This document shows positions 20,134-28,432 of a stretch of 64,000 nt of DNA, piece by piece. A program made the position numbers and the translations under genes. The notes below the pieces were generated by a model. The model was not told the origin of the DNA. It worked only from the letters and a program-made list of their open reading frames with translations, and did not search any database. The stretch spans positions 1 to 64,000 of the forward strand of contig JAVEYW010000007.1 of NCBI GenBank assembly GCA_034003325.1, written 5' to 3'. This DNA comes from Desulfobacterales bacterium. Its GTDB lineage: Bacteria; Desulfobacterota; Desulfobacteria; Desulfobacterales; JAFDDL01. Every line of letters starts with the position of its first letter. The first letter of the stretch is position 1.

Positions 20134-20709
20134 TTGGCCAGTTTAAAAGGAACGCAAACAGAGAAAAACCTCTTAACGGCATTTGCCGGGGAATCTCAAG
20201 CCAGAAATCGCTACACCTATTTTGCCAGCCAGGCAAAAAAAGAAGGATATGTTCAGATATCCGCTATTTTTGAGGAAACCGCCCATCAGGAAAAAGAGCA
20301 CGCCAAACGGCTTTTCAAGCTTTTGGAAGGCGGCGAAGTCGCAATCACCGCCGCTTTTCCAGCCGGCGTCATCGGATCTACCCTGGAAAATCTTCTGGAA
20401 GCGGCAGCCGGGGAGAATTACGAACATTCGGACATGTATCCTTCCTTTGCCAAAACAGCCAAGGCAGAAGGATTTTCCGAGATAGCCGCGATGCTTGAAT
20501 CCATCGCTGTAGCAGAAAAATACCATGAGGAACGTTATCGAAAACTGGCCGCCAACATCAAAGCGGGCAGCGTCTTCAAAAAAGACAAGCCGGTCACCTG
20601 GCGGTGCCGCAACTGCGGGTATACCCACGAAGGCGCCACGGCACCCGATGAGTGCCCGGCATGCGCGCACCCTCAGGCGCATTATGAATTAAAAGATGAT
20701 AACTATTAA
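20134..20709 (+). CDS. rbr: Rubrerythrin
   Basis: 191 residues. Non-heme diiron peroxidase that reduces H2O2 with electrons from rubredoxin. N-terminal four-helix domain with the diiron ligands ([53 protein letters not shown]), then a C-terminal rubredoxin domain with [10 protein letters not shown] and [12 protein letters not shown]. It closely follows Desulfovibrio rubrerythrin. The TTG start at 20134 is chosen because GGAGGGA lies 6 nt upstream; the annotated-looking ATG at 20119 is inside this ribosome-binding region. Confidence 0.95.
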   Translation: MASLKGTQTEKNLLTAFAGESQARNRYTYFASQAKKEGYVQISAIFEETAHQEKEHAKRLFKLLEGGEVAITAAFPAGVIGSTLENLLEAAAGENYEHSDMYPSFAKTAKAEGFSEIAAMLESIAVAEKYHEERYRKLAANIKAGSVFKKDKPVTWRCRNCGYTHEGATAPDECPACAHPQAHYELKDDNY

Positions 20710-20755
20710 CCCATTCAAATTTTATGGACACGTTTAACGACAAAAGGAGGAAATA

Positions 20756-21130
20756 ATGGCGACAAGACACGAAGTATACAAATGCGAGGTATGCGGCAAT
20801 ATCGTGGAAGTAACCACCGGTGGCGGCGGTGAACTCGTTTGCTGCGGTGAAAGCATGAAGTTGATGGTTGAAAACACGGTTGATGCGGCCAAGGAAAAAC
20901 ACATTCCCGTCATCGTCACGATGGCCGATGGCGTCACCGTGAAGGTCGGCACCGTGGCCCATCCCATGGAAGCCAAGCACTATATTGAATGGATTGAAAT
21001 TATTGCCGACGGGAAATCCTACAAGCAGTTTCTGAAACCGGGGGATGCGGCGGAAGCAACCTTCAAGATAGAGGCCAAACAGGTAACGGCCCGCGCTTAT
21101 TGCAACTTGCATGGTCTTTGGAAAGGATAA
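20756..21130 (+). CDS. dfx: Desulfoferrodoxin (two-iron superoxide reductase)
   Basis: 124 residues. Reduces superoxide to H2O2 without making oxygen. Centre I is the desulforedoxin domain with Cys in YKCEVCGN and LVCCGESM. Centre II has [20 protein letters not shown] and YCNLHGLW supplying Glu/Lys, four His and one Cys. AAAGGAGG precedes the ATG. It lies 46 nt after rubrerythrin, which would remove the peroxide it makes. Confidence 0.96.
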   Translation: MATRHEVYKCEVCGNIVEVTTGGGGELVCCGESMKLMVENTVDAAKEKHIPVIVTMADGVTVKVGTVAHPMEAKHYIEWIEIIADGKSYKQFLKPGDAAEATFKIEAKQVTARAYCNLHGLWKG

Positions 21131-21189
21131 GCCGTCTGTTTTCTGATAATGCCCGTCCTTGGGGCTAAATAAAAACGGAGAGCATCCCC

Positions 21190-21357
21190 ATGACAAACTG
21201 GAAATGTGAACACTGCGTGTTCATGATTGAGACGGATGCGGAGGAATTGTATGAGCAAGGCATTGGTTGTATGCGCCACCAGAACTGGAGAAACGCAAAA
21301 AATCGGAGAACTCATTGCGGAGGGCCTGCGAATGGCGGGCATGGAAGCGGTCGTTAA
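21190..21357 (+). pseudogene. Rubredoxin-like gene remnant overlapping the flavodoxin start
   Basis: ATG at 21190 with GGAG upstream opens MTNWKCEHCVFMIETDAEE, the first half of a rubredoxin-like zinc/iron knuckle (compare WKCSKCGFLITAAKPP in the 46.4-kb gene). The second CxxC never arrives: the frame runs on for 55 codons into the flavodoxin gene, out of frame with it. I read it as a truncated rubredoxin-like gene whose 3' part was lost. Confidence 0.45.
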
Positions 21358-21688
21358 AAATGTCAACGACATTAAAACGGAAAACGACCTGAAAGGCTAT
21401 GCCGCGCTTGTTCTGGGGTCAGCCACCTACCACGGCAAAATGATGCAGAACATGGAAAAGGTGTTGTTCCTTGGAGAAAAGGCCGGGCTGGAAGGCATCG
21501 TCGGCGGCGCGTTCGGCGCGTTCGGATGGAGCGGGGAAGCCCCGGATCGAATCTTTGCGACAATGGCCCATATTTTTAAAATGAAAATGGTTAACAGCGC
21601 ACTGCGCCTAAAATCATCATCCCTGGGCGGCGGTATCGGCATGGCTCAGAATTACGGGCGGGAAATTGCCGCACAGGTTAACCAATAA
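21251..21688 (+). CDS. Flavodoxin-domain protein
   Basis: 145 residues from the ATG at 21251 (GGAGG 7 nt upstream). FMN phosphate loop ATRTGETQKIG near residue 10, then VLGSATYHGKMM and GGAFGAFGWSGEAPD in the flavin-binding loops. It resembles the flavodoxin half of A-type flavoproteins. Likely a one-electron carrier within the oxygen-defence cluster. The start lies inside the rubredoxin-like remnant. Confidence 0.88.
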   Translation: MSKALVVCATRTGETQKIGELIAEGLRMAGMEAVVKNVNDIKTENDLKGYAALVLGSATYHGKMMQNMEKVLFLGEKAGLEGIVGGAFGAFGWSGEAPDRIFATMAHIFKMKMVNSALRLKSSSLGGGIGMAQNYGREIAAQVNQ

Positions 21689-21723
21689 CTCCCTTAAGTT
21701 TATATTATAAAGGAAAGCACATC

Positions 21724-21924
21724 ATGACGGATGCAACTCAACATTGCCCAGGGTTTCAGGCAAACAAAAACCTGAAAACATTTAAATGTAAATGCAGTGT
21801 CTGCGGTATGGAAAAGGAAATCTTTTCCGATGAGATGGACCGGACACATCACTGTGCCTGCGGCGCTCAACTTGACTTCAGCAAATGCCAATTGGACGGC
21901 CAGGCAGGCGGCGTCACCCCTTGA
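21724..21924 (+). CDS. Small cysteine-rich protein (zinc-ribbon-like)
   Basis: 66 residues. FKCKCSVCGMEKEIFSDEMDRTHHCACGAQLD carries CxCxxC and CxC sets spaced like a zinc ribbon. AAAGGAAAG lies upstream of the ATG. No named family recognised. It sits between flavodoxin and cytochrome genes and may be cotranscribed with them. Confidence 0.7.
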   Translation: MTDATQHCPGFQANKNLKTFKCKCSVCGMEKEIFSDEMDRTHHCACGAQLDFSKCQLDGQAGGVTP

Positions 21925-22137
21925 TCCGGCGTCATCGGTCGCTTAAAAAGCTTGAGGGCGTAAAAGCGAAGGGCTGACAGCTAAAGACGAAAGGCCAGCA
22001 AACATTGGGATAGGTGCGAGCGGCGGTTTTCCCGTTCACGCTCGCACCCCGTTGGTTCAATATGTGCGCCACAAAACACATGGAAACCAGATTAAACGGG
22101 CTACTCATGCTACGCAACCGTATTTTGGAGAATGAAT

Positions 22138-22488
22138 GTGTTGAAGCAAATTGTGTTTTTTTTTCTGGTCACGATGGCTTGGATTCCTTTGGCCGCACCG
22201 GTGGGTGGCGTTGAAAACAAAGGCGCGGAAGAGATCGTAATCCCTTCCGGCAAACGCGGAGATGTCCCCTTTCCCCATCGTCAGCATCAGGACAAATTGC
22301 AGGACTGCAACATCTGTCATGGCCTTTTTCCCCAAATTCCGGGCAGCATCAACACGTTAAAGGCGGAAGGCAAACTTGCCAGCAAGCAAATCATGAATAA
22401 ACAATGCGTCAAATGCCATCGGGAAAAGCGCCAGGCCGGAGAGCCTTCGGGGCCGATTTCTTGCAACACATGTCATGATCAGGAATAA
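22138..22488 (+). CDS. Periplasmic triheme c-type cytochrome
   Basis: 116 residues from the GTG at 22138, which has GGAG 7 nt upstream; an ATG at 22132 is too close to it. Signal sequence LKQIVFFFLVTMAWIPLAAP. Three CxxCH heme sites: CNICH near 57-61, CVKCH near 90-94, CNTCH near 109-113; extra histidines (FPHRQHQ) can serve as axial ligands. Resembles short class III cytochromes (c7/c3 group). A periplasmic electron carrier; its partner is not evident. Confidence 0.87.
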   Translation: MLKQIVFFFLVTMAWIPLAAPVGGVENKGAEEIVIPSGKRGDVPFPHRQHQDKLQDCNICHGLFPQIPGSINTLKAEGKLASKQIMNKQCVKCHREKRQAGEPSGPISCNTCHDQE

Positions 22489-22505
22489 CTTCAAAGGAAA
22501 AGCAA

Positions 22506-23474
22506 ATGTTTATCGTGGGTTTACAGGGCAGCCCCCGGCGCAAGGGAAACACCAGTCACTTATTGTCTCTGTGCATGGCGGAAGCCGCTCGCGCGGGCGG
22601 CTTGACCCATACCGTCGAGGTCGATAAAGGGCATATTCTGCCCTGCAAGGAATATCTCGTTTGCGATAAAAAAGGGTATTGCCCCATCGAAGATGATATG
22701 AAACATGAGATCTATGCCCTGCTCCGCCGGGCCGATATCGTTCTCATGGCGTCTCCTGTCTTCTTTTATAATGTAACCGCTCAACTTAAAGCGCTCATTG
22801 ATCGCTGCCAGACCTTCTGGGCAAGAAAATACCGGCTAAAGCTTAGAGATCCGGGCGCCGGTGCGCGTAAGGGCGCCATGCTTGCCGTTGCGGCCACCCG
22901 GGGAAAAAATTTATTTGAAGCGATCGATCTCACGGCAAAATACTTCTTTGACGCCTTGGACGCCACTTACGAGGGCAGCCTGACTTACAGGGATGTGGAG
23001 CATGCCAAGGACATGGCAACCCACCCCACGGTGACTGCGGATGTCAAGGAATTCATGGCGCGGATATTAAAGCCGTTTATCGGCCGCAAACGCATCCTGT
23101 TTGCCTGCAGGGAAAATGCCTGCCGAAGCCAAATGGCCGGCGCCTATGCGAAAGCATTGGCGGCCGACCGCCTCGAGGTACTGACCGGCGGCAGTGAACC
23201 GGCGAAGACAGTCAACCCGGAAATGCTCAACGCCATGGCGGAGGACGGCATCGATTTGTATTTCCGGACCCCTCAATCCATCGAGACGGCCATGCAAGAA
23301 GCCATGCCAGAGCTGGTCATCACCATGGGCTGCGGCGAGAGCTGTCCGTTCATTCCCGGCGCGAAGCGGATCGATTGGGATCTGCCGGATCCCGCGGGTA
23401 AATCCCCGGAATTCATGCGGCAAACACGGGATGAAATCAAAAAAAGAGTTGTCAAACTAATTGCCGAACTATAA
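22506..23474 (+). CDS. Fusion: FMN-dependent NAD(P)H oxidoreductase plus arsenate-reductase-like phosphatase
   Basis: 322 residues, two domains. Residues 1-185 are an NADPH-dependent FMN reductase fold (GLQGSPRRKGNTSHLL, then MASPVFFYNVTAQLKALIDRCQ). From about 198 comes a low-molecular-weight phosphatase/ArsC domain, with the Cx5R loop in LFACRENACRSQMAGAYAKAL and the general-acid region WDLPDPAGKSPE. Thiol-dependent arsenate reduction fed by a flavin reductase is the simplest idea, but no ars genes adjoin and the substrate is unproven. Starts 18 nt after the cytochrome. Confidence 0.88.
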   Translation: MFIVGLQGSPRRKGNTSHLLSLCMAEAARAGGLTHTVEVDKGHILPCKEYLVCDKKGYCPIEDDMKHEIYALLRRADIVLMASPVFFYNVTAQLKALIDRCQTFWARKYRLKLRDPGAGARKGAMLAVAATRGKNLFEAIDLTAKYFFDALDATYEGSLTYRDVEHAKDMATHPTVTADVKEFMARILKPFIGRKRILFACRENACRSQMAGAYAKALAADRLEVLTGGSEPAKTVNPEMLNAMAEDGIDLYFRTPQSIETAMQEAMPELVITMGCGESCPFIPGAKRIDWDLPDPAGKSPEFMRQTRDEIKKRVVKLIAEL

Positions 23475-23510
23475 ATTCAGTGTAAAAAAAATGGAAAAGG
23501 AGAAAAGCGC

Positions 23511-23672
23511 ATGAAAAAATATGTCTGCTCAGTCTGTGGCTATGTCTATGACCCCGAAATAGGAGATCCTGATAACGGCGTTCAACCCGGAACTTCATTT
23601 GACGATCTGCCGGACGACTGGGAATGCCCGATCTGCGGCGCTTCAAAAGATGATTTTGAGCCGGAAGAATAA
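23511..23672 (+). CDS. rub: Rubredoxin
   Basis: 53 residues. One-iron electron carrier feeding rubrerythrin and the A-type flavoprotein. Typical sequence: [19 protein letters not shown], the aromatic core, then [19 protein letters not shown], with the four Cys ligands in two CxxC pairs. AAAAGGAGAAAA lies before the ATG. It is followed by a terminator and then the Roo gene, the classic order in sulfate reducers. Confidence 0.96.
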   Translation: MKKYVCSVCGYVYDPEIGDPDNGVQPGTSFDDLPDDWECPICGASKDDFEPEE

Positions 23673-23713
23673 CAGAAGCCGACCTGGATCAATCTTTTTT
23701 CGTTTCTGTTGGT

Positions 23714-23752
23714 AAAAGCCCTACCTGCTGCGACCCGGCAAAAAGGGCTTTT
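23714..23752 (+). terminator. Terminator after rubredoxin
   Basis: AAAAGCCCT and AGGGCTTTT enclose a 21-nt loop, 41 nt after the rubredoxin stop, with a T-rich end. Some read-through into Roo is likely. Confidence 0.7.
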
Positions 23753-23823
23753 ATTCTAAATGCCAGCATGTGTTTATGCGGGAAAGGGCGTTTTCGCATC
23801 GCATTTGGGTAAATGAGGACATC

Positions 23824-25008
23824 ATGAAACCGATTCAAATTGCAGAAGGCATATACGATGTCGGCGTGATCGACTGGAACATCAGGGACTTTCATGGATA
23901 CGCCACCCAGTTTGGAACCAGCTATAACGCATTTCTCATCGTGGATGAAAAGATTGCACTAATCGATACCGTCAAAAAAGAATTCTCCGATCAGCTTTTG
24001 GACAACATCGCGCAGATCATTGATCCCAAAAAAATCGATTACATGATCAGCAACCACACGGAGATGGACCACTCGGGCGCACTGGACCGCATCATGCACC
24101 GCATCGGGGAAGACAAACCACTCATCTGCTCCAAAATGGGCGCCAAAAATTTGGCCAGACATTTTTTGCAAAAATGGAAGTTTCAGCCCGTTGCCAGCGG
24201 AGACACCTTGAGCCTGGGCAAAAAAACCCTGACCTTTCTGGAAACCCGGATGATCCACTGGCCGGACAGCATGTTCACTTATTTAAGTGAAGATAAGATC
24301 CTGTTTTCCAGCGACGGCTTCGGTCAACATATCGCCACGCACGACAAGTTCGATGATGAGATCGGGGATGCCGTCATGTCCCATGCCAAAAAATATTTCG
24401 CCAATATTTTAATGCTATACGGGCCATTGATTCTTAAGTTACTGGACCAGGTCAAAGACCTCGGCCTTGAAATCAATATGATCTGCCCGGACCACGGCAT
24501 TCTCTGGCGCAAGGATCCGGGAAAAATCATCGAGGCCTACGGCCGCTGGAGCCGGCAGGAAAAAACGAAAAAAGCAGTGGTCGTTTATGATACCATGTGG
24601 CACAGCACCGAAGAAATGGCCCATGCCGTTTCCGAAGGGCTGCACGCCGAGGGCATCACGGTGGTTCCCATGCATTTACGCAAATGGCACCGCAGCGATG
24701 TGATGACCGAGGTGCTGGATGCGGGCGCGGTGATTGTCGGATCTCCGACCCTGAATAATAATGTGTTTCCGACCGTAATGGACATGCTTACCTATATGAA
24801 GGGGCTTCAGCCCAAAAACAAGATCGGTGCGGCATTCGGCTCCTACGGCTGGAGCGGCGAGGCCGTCAAGCTGATCAACCGGGAGCTTGCCGCCATGGAC
24901 ATGCAACTTGCGGACGAGGGCCTTCGCGTTCAATACATACCGGGAAAAGACCATTTGCAACAATGCTACCAATTGGGGCGAAAAATCGGCAAGGCGCTGG
25001 CATCATGA
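23824..25008 (+). CDS. roo: A-type flavoprotein, rubredoxin:oxygen oxidoreductase family
   Basis: 394 residues from the ATG at 23824 (GAGG upstream). Reduces O2 to water, or NO to N2O, with electrons from rubredoxin. Metallo-beta-lactamase domain with the diiron ligands in NHTEMDHSG, ETRMIHWPDSMFTY and CPDHGILWR, then a flavodoxin domain (YDTMWHSTEEMA, GSPTLNNNVFP, GSYGWSGE). Close in pattern to D. gigas Roo. Its stop overlaps the start of the ferredoxin gene (ATGA). Confidence 0.95.
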   Translation: MKPIQIAEGIYDVGVIDWNIRDFHGYATQFGTSYNAFLIVDEKIALIDTVKKEFSDQLLDNIAQIIDPKKIDYMISNHTEMDHSGALDRIMHRIGEDKPLICSKMGAKNLARHFLQKWKFQPVASGDTLSLGKKTLTFLETRMIHWPDSMFTYLSEDKILFSSDGFGQHIATHDKFDDEIGDAVMSHAKKYFANILMLYGPLILKLLDQVKDLGLEINMICPDHGILWRKDPGKIIEAYGRWSRQEKTKKAVVVYDTMWHSTEEMAHAVSEGLHAEGITVVPMHLRKWHRSDVMTEVLDAGAVIVGSPTLNNNVFPTVMDMLTYMKGLQPKNKIGAAFGSYGWSGEAVKLINRELAAMDMQLADEGLRVQYIPGKDHLQQCYQLGRKIGKALAS

Positions 25009-25196
25009 AGCGCCCGGTCGTGGAGTTAAGCGAGTGCATTTTATGCGGCGTTTGCGTGGATGTCTGCCCGGAAGTGTTTACCTTGAGCGACGCCGGATAC
25101 ATTACCGTGGCCGAGTTGACGACTTATCCGGTTTCTCAAGTGGATGATGCCATCAAAAACTGCCCGGCCGATTGTATTTTCTGGGAGCAGGCGTGA
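25005..25196 (+). CDS. Single-cluster ferredoxin
   Basis: 63 residues from the ATG at 25005, overlapping the Roo stop by ATGA. CILCGVCVDVCP provides three cluster cysteines plus a fourth before Pro. CPADCI at the end lies in the single-cluster arrangement, with an intact fold typical of [4Fe-4S] (or [3Fe-4S]) ferredoxins of sulfate reducers. Coupling to Roo suggests it passes electrons in the same oxygen-reducing chain. Confidence 0.9.
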   Translation: MKRPVVELSECILCGVCVDVCPEVFTLSDAGYITVAELTTYPVSQVDDAIKNCPADCIFWEQA

Positions 25197-25870
25197 CGCG
25201 ACAATTAAAAGAAACCATCCGGGGCCTTCTTCAGCACTCCCCGCTGGAGAACGCCCTTGAGCAGATTCGCGACATGCCGGCCCGTCAAGCGATCAACCCC
25301 CTTTTTTCATTTCTCTACAGTACGGAAGCGCTATTTAAATGGCGTGCCGTAACCGCCATGGGAGAAGTCGTCTGTCATCTTTCAGAAACGAATTTGGAGT
25401 CCGCCCGCGTCATCATGCGCCGGCTCATGTGGAACCTAAACGATGAATCCGGCGGCATCGGCTGGGGCTCAGCCGAAGCCATGGGGGAAATCATGGCGCG
25501 CAACGCCCGACTGGCAAAAGAATATGCCTCGATTCTATCCTCTTATATTCAACCGGATGGCAATTATCTGGAAACACCAGGTCTGCAACAGGGTGCCATT
25601 TGGGGCATCGGGCGGGTAGCCCATGCCCATCAAGGGCTGATGGATGGCGCCGCACCGTTTTTGGTTGCGTTCATGACAAAGGCCGATGCACAGAGCCGGG
25701 GCTTGGCTGCCTGGGCCGCAGGTCCCCTGCGCGCTCAAATCACCCGAATTCCCCTTTCCAAATTGACCCGGGACATGGAAACCGTAGAGATTTTCTGGAA
25801 TGGAACCCTTCGAAAAAAAACCATCGGCGATTTGGCCTCAGCCGCTCTGATGTACTTGTCAGGTTCATAG
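25193..25870 (+). CDS. DVU0298-like protein with HEAT-type helical repeats
   Basis: 225 residues from a GTG at 25193 that overlaps the ferredoxin stop (GTGA). Helical repeats are visible: FKWRAVTAMGEVVCHL, GWGSAEAMGEIMARNA, GAIWGIGRVAHAH, RGLAAWAAGPL. This matches the DVU0298 family found beside redox genes in sulfate reducers. It has no catalytic motif, so a scaffold or assembly role is guesswork. Third gene of the roo-fd unit. Confidence 0.8.
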   Translation: MTRQLKETIRGLLQHSPLENALEQIRDMPARQAINPLFSFLYSTEALFKWRAVTAMGEVVCHLSETNLESARVIMRRLMWNLNDESGGIGWGSAEAMGEIMARNARLAKEYASILSSYIQPDGNYLETPGLQQGAIWGIGRVAHAHQGLMDGAAPFLVAFMTKADAQSRGLAAWAAGPLRAQITRIPLSKLTRDMETVEIFWNGTLRKKTIGDLASAALMYLSGS

Positions 25871-25925
25871 CCCCTTGGCGCGCACGGGCAATTGCATCAG
25901 GCACATATGATCCGGAACCTACCAG

Positions 25926-26798
25926 ATGCCCAAACTTTTTTCATCTCCTGTTGCTGAACAAACCAATTTGATCGCGCTGATTCTGTCTTCCGCAGCGATC
26001 CCCTACACATTGGCAAAAGCGGACCGCATGTGGGAAATTTGGGTTCAGCCCGCGCATATGGAAAATGCCGAAGAAAAAATTAAGGCGTATTTTATTGAAA
26101 ACCCTGAAGCATCCCTTTTGCCGCCAACGGAAACGACCCATCCCGACACCTTGCTCTCGGGGCTCTGGGGAGCGGCGCTTTTAATCCTCTTTCATGTGGC
26201 CATCACCTACCACCATGCTCACGAGAGCATCGTTGCACTATTCGGTGCAAATGCAGCCCGAATCGTGAGCGGCGAGATTTACCGTGCCGTTACAGCGCTG
26301 ATGATTCACTCGGGGGAAGTTCATCTCATCGCAAATGTGGTCGGCACAATGATCTTTGGTACGGCGGTCTGCATGATTACCGGACCCGGTGCGGGATGGT
26401 TGCTGATATTGCTGTCAGGCGTTATCGGCAATCTAGCCAATGCTGTTTTTTACCAAAGCAATCATGTCTCGGTCGGGGCCTCGACGGCTGTTTTTGGTGC
26501 CATCGGCATTTTATCGGCGATTCAGTTGCGACGTAAAAGCGAGCACCGCCATGCCCGCGGTAAGGCATGGCTGCCGTTGGCCGCGGGACTGGGCCTGTTG
26601 GGCATACTGGGAAGCAGTGGCGAGCGGACCGATCTCATGGCCCATTTGTTCGGATTAATCACCGGCCTCTTCCTCGGATTCGGTCACGCTGCTTTTCTCG
26701 CGCGCCCCCTATCGACAAAAGTCCAGTTCTGGTGCGGCGTTCTTTCGCTGACGATTCTATCTGTGGCCTGGTTATTCAAAATGCTGTATAATAGTTGA
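25926..26798 (+). CDS. Rhomboid-family intramembrane serine protease
   Basis: 290 residues. A soluble N-terminal domain of about 70 residues (LLxSSAAIPYTLAKADRMWEIWVQ) resembles the GlpG N-terminal fold. Six membrane helices follow. The catalytic pair is the Ser in SVGASTAVFGAIG and the His in DLMAHLFGLITG; HLIANVVGTMIFG gives the conserved oxyanion-side His/Asn. The usual GxSG is GAST here, still compatible with activity. Substrate unknown. Confidence 0.9.
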   Translation: MPKLFSSPVAEQTNLIALILSSAAIPYTLAKADRMWEIWVQPAHMENAEEKIKAYFIENPEASLLPPTETTHPDTLLSGLWGAALLILFHVAITYHHAHESIVALFGANAARIVSGEIYRAVTALMIHSGEVHLIANVVGTMIFGTAVCMITGPGAGWLLILLSGVIGNLANAVFYQSNHVSVGASTAVFGAIGILSAIQLRRKSEHRHARGKAWLPLAAGLGLLGILGSSGERTDLMAHLFGLITGLFLGFGHAAFLARPLSTKVQFWCGVLSLTILSVAWLFKMLYNS

Positions 26799-26940
26799 CA
26801 ATACTGACATTTTTCCCTATGTTTCAAGGTTGAATTGCCAAGCGCAACCACCCGGAAACGCTGGCGTATCAACCGGTTAACAACCATGAAATCGGATCGC
26901 GGGGTTTCATGACAACATATGCATTTTCAGAAAGGATCGC

Positions 26941-28062
26941 ATGATGATCAAGGTGGGTTTCATCGGATGGCGGGGAATGGTGGGCTCGGTGCTCATGGGC
27001 AGGATGCTCGAAGAAAAGGACTTTACCGGTTATGAACCCACTTTTTTTACCACCTCTCAGGTGGGTCAAAGCGGGCCGCGAATCGGCGTGGAAACGCCGC
27101 CGCTGCAGGACGCTTTCGATATCGGCCGGCTTCGGAATCTGGATGTTCTTGTGACCTGTCAGGGAAGCGATTATACCAAAGCGATTTATCCGGCGTTAAG
27201 AAAAGATGGCTGGAAAGGGTACTGGATCGATGCCGCATCGGCCCTTCGCATGGAAGAAACGAGTATCATCATTCTTGACCCGGTGAATCGACATGTGATT
27301 GACGCAGGGCTTAAAAACGGCGTGAAAGATTTTATCGGCGGCAACTGTACGGTCAGCCTGATGCTGATCGCGATCGGCGGCCTGTTTCAGAAAAACGCCA
27401 TTGAATGGATGACCAGTATGACCTACCAGGCCGCCTCCGGCGCCGGCGCCAAGAACATGCGTGAGCTGGTTTCCCAGATGGATCGGATCGGCACCGCCAC
27501 TCGGGAGCTGATTCAGGATCCGGCCGCCGCCATTCTCGATATCGACAAAAAGGTGCTTGAAACGATGCACAGCAGCGACTTTCCAACACAAAGCTTTGGT
27601 GCCCCTTTGGCCGGGAGCGCGTTGCCTTGGATCGACACACGAATGCCGTCCGGCCAAAGCCGTGAGGAATGGAAAGGCTTTGCGGAAACCAATAAGATCC
27701 TTCAAACTCAAAAACCAGTGCCCATTGATGGCCTTTGTGTGCGAATCGGCGCCATGCGCTGCCATAGCCAGGCGTTAACCATCAAGCTCAAGCAGGACCT
27801 TCCGCTTGAAGAAATCGCGGGAATCATTCGAACCGCCAATGATTGGGTCAAGGTCATTCCCAACACCAAGGAAGAAACCATCAAGGAGCTGACGCCATCG
27901 GCGGTCACCGGCACGTTGACGGTTCCGGTCGGCAGGCTGCGGAAATTAAACATCGGCCCGGAATACTTAACGCTCTTTACGGTGGGAGACCAATTGTTGT
28001 GGGGAGCAGCCGAGCCGGTCCGCCGCATGCTAAAAATCGTATTGGCGCATCTGGCATCCTAA
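26941..28062 (+). CDS. asd: Aspartate-semialdehyde dehydrogenase
   Basis: 373 residues. Reduces aspartyl phosphate to the semialdehyde for lysine, threonine, methionine and diaminopimelate. E. coli-type: NADP loop GFIGWRGMVGSVL, catalytic Cys in GGNCTVSLM near 135, YQAASGAGAKNMREL, and acceptor-binding region CVRIGAMRCHSQAL. Starts with two Met codons; AGAAAGGATCGC lies upstream. Confidence 0.95.
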   Translation: MMIKVGFIGWRGMVGSVLMGRMLEEKDFTGYEPTFFTTSQVGQSGPRIGVETPPLQDAFDIGRLRNLDVLVTCQGSDYTKAIYPALRKDGWKGYWIDAASALRMEETSIIILDPVNRHVIDAGLKNGVKDFIGGNCTVSLMLIAIGGLFQKNAIEWMTSMTYQAASGAGAKNMRELVSQMDRIGTATRELIQDPAAAILDIDKKVLETMHSSDFPTQSFGAPLAGSALPWIDTRMPSGQSREEWKGFAETNKILQTQKPVPIDGLCVRIGAMRCHSQALTIKLKQDLPLEEIAGIIRTANDWVKVIPNTKEETIKELTPSAVTGTLTVPVGRLRKLNIGPEYLTLFTVGDQLLWGAAEPVRRMLKIVLAHLAS

Positions 28063-28095
28063 TTGAGTCCCCTTTCATCATGGAAAGAGCTGCCC

Positions 28096-28236
28096 ATGGA
28101 CAACAAACCGACATATGATGAGTTTCTCGAAAAGCTGCACCCTATGGAAGCGGAAACTACAGCGGCCCGTATCATGGCGGCCGTGAAACTGCCCTCTGAT
28201 ATTTTTGGCAACTCCATCGATTTTATTCACCAGTGA
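28096..28236 (+). CDS. Small protein, 46 residues, translationally coupled to DUF2065 gene
   Basis: ATG at 28096 behind GGAAAGAG, encoding MDNKPTYDEFLEKLHPMEAE and a helical remainder ending SIDFIHQ. The stop overlaps the next start (TGATG), which supports translation. No family recognised. Confidence 0.5.
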   Translation: MDNKPTYDEFLEKLHPMEAETTAARIMAAVKLPSDIFGNSIDFIHQ

Positions 28237-28427
28237 TGGGTATGGATTATTTTTTATGTGTAATCGGCATGGTCTTGATTGTGGAAGGCCTGCCTTATTT
28301 TGCCTTTCCGGATAAAATGAAACGGCTTATCTGTGCGATGCTGGAAATGCCCGGCGGGGTGCTTCGAAGGTTCGGATTCATGTTGATGCTCACCGGGCTT
28401 TTCCTGGTTTACATAGGAAGACAATAA
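28236..28427 (+). CDS. DUF2065 (YjeT-like) small membrane protein
   Basis: 63 residues from the ATG at 28236; a GTG at 28233 is also open. Two membrane helices flank a basic loop: FLCVIGMVLIVEGLPYFAFP and FGFMLMLTGLFLVYIG, with RRFG between. This is the layout of DUF2065/YjeT. Function unknown. Precedes queA by 6 nt, so likely one transcript. Confidence 0.82.
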   Translation: MGMDYFLCVIGMVLIVEGLPYFAFPDKMKRLICAMLEMPGGVLRRFGFMLMLTGLFLVYIGRQ

Positions 28428-28432
28428 TCCCC

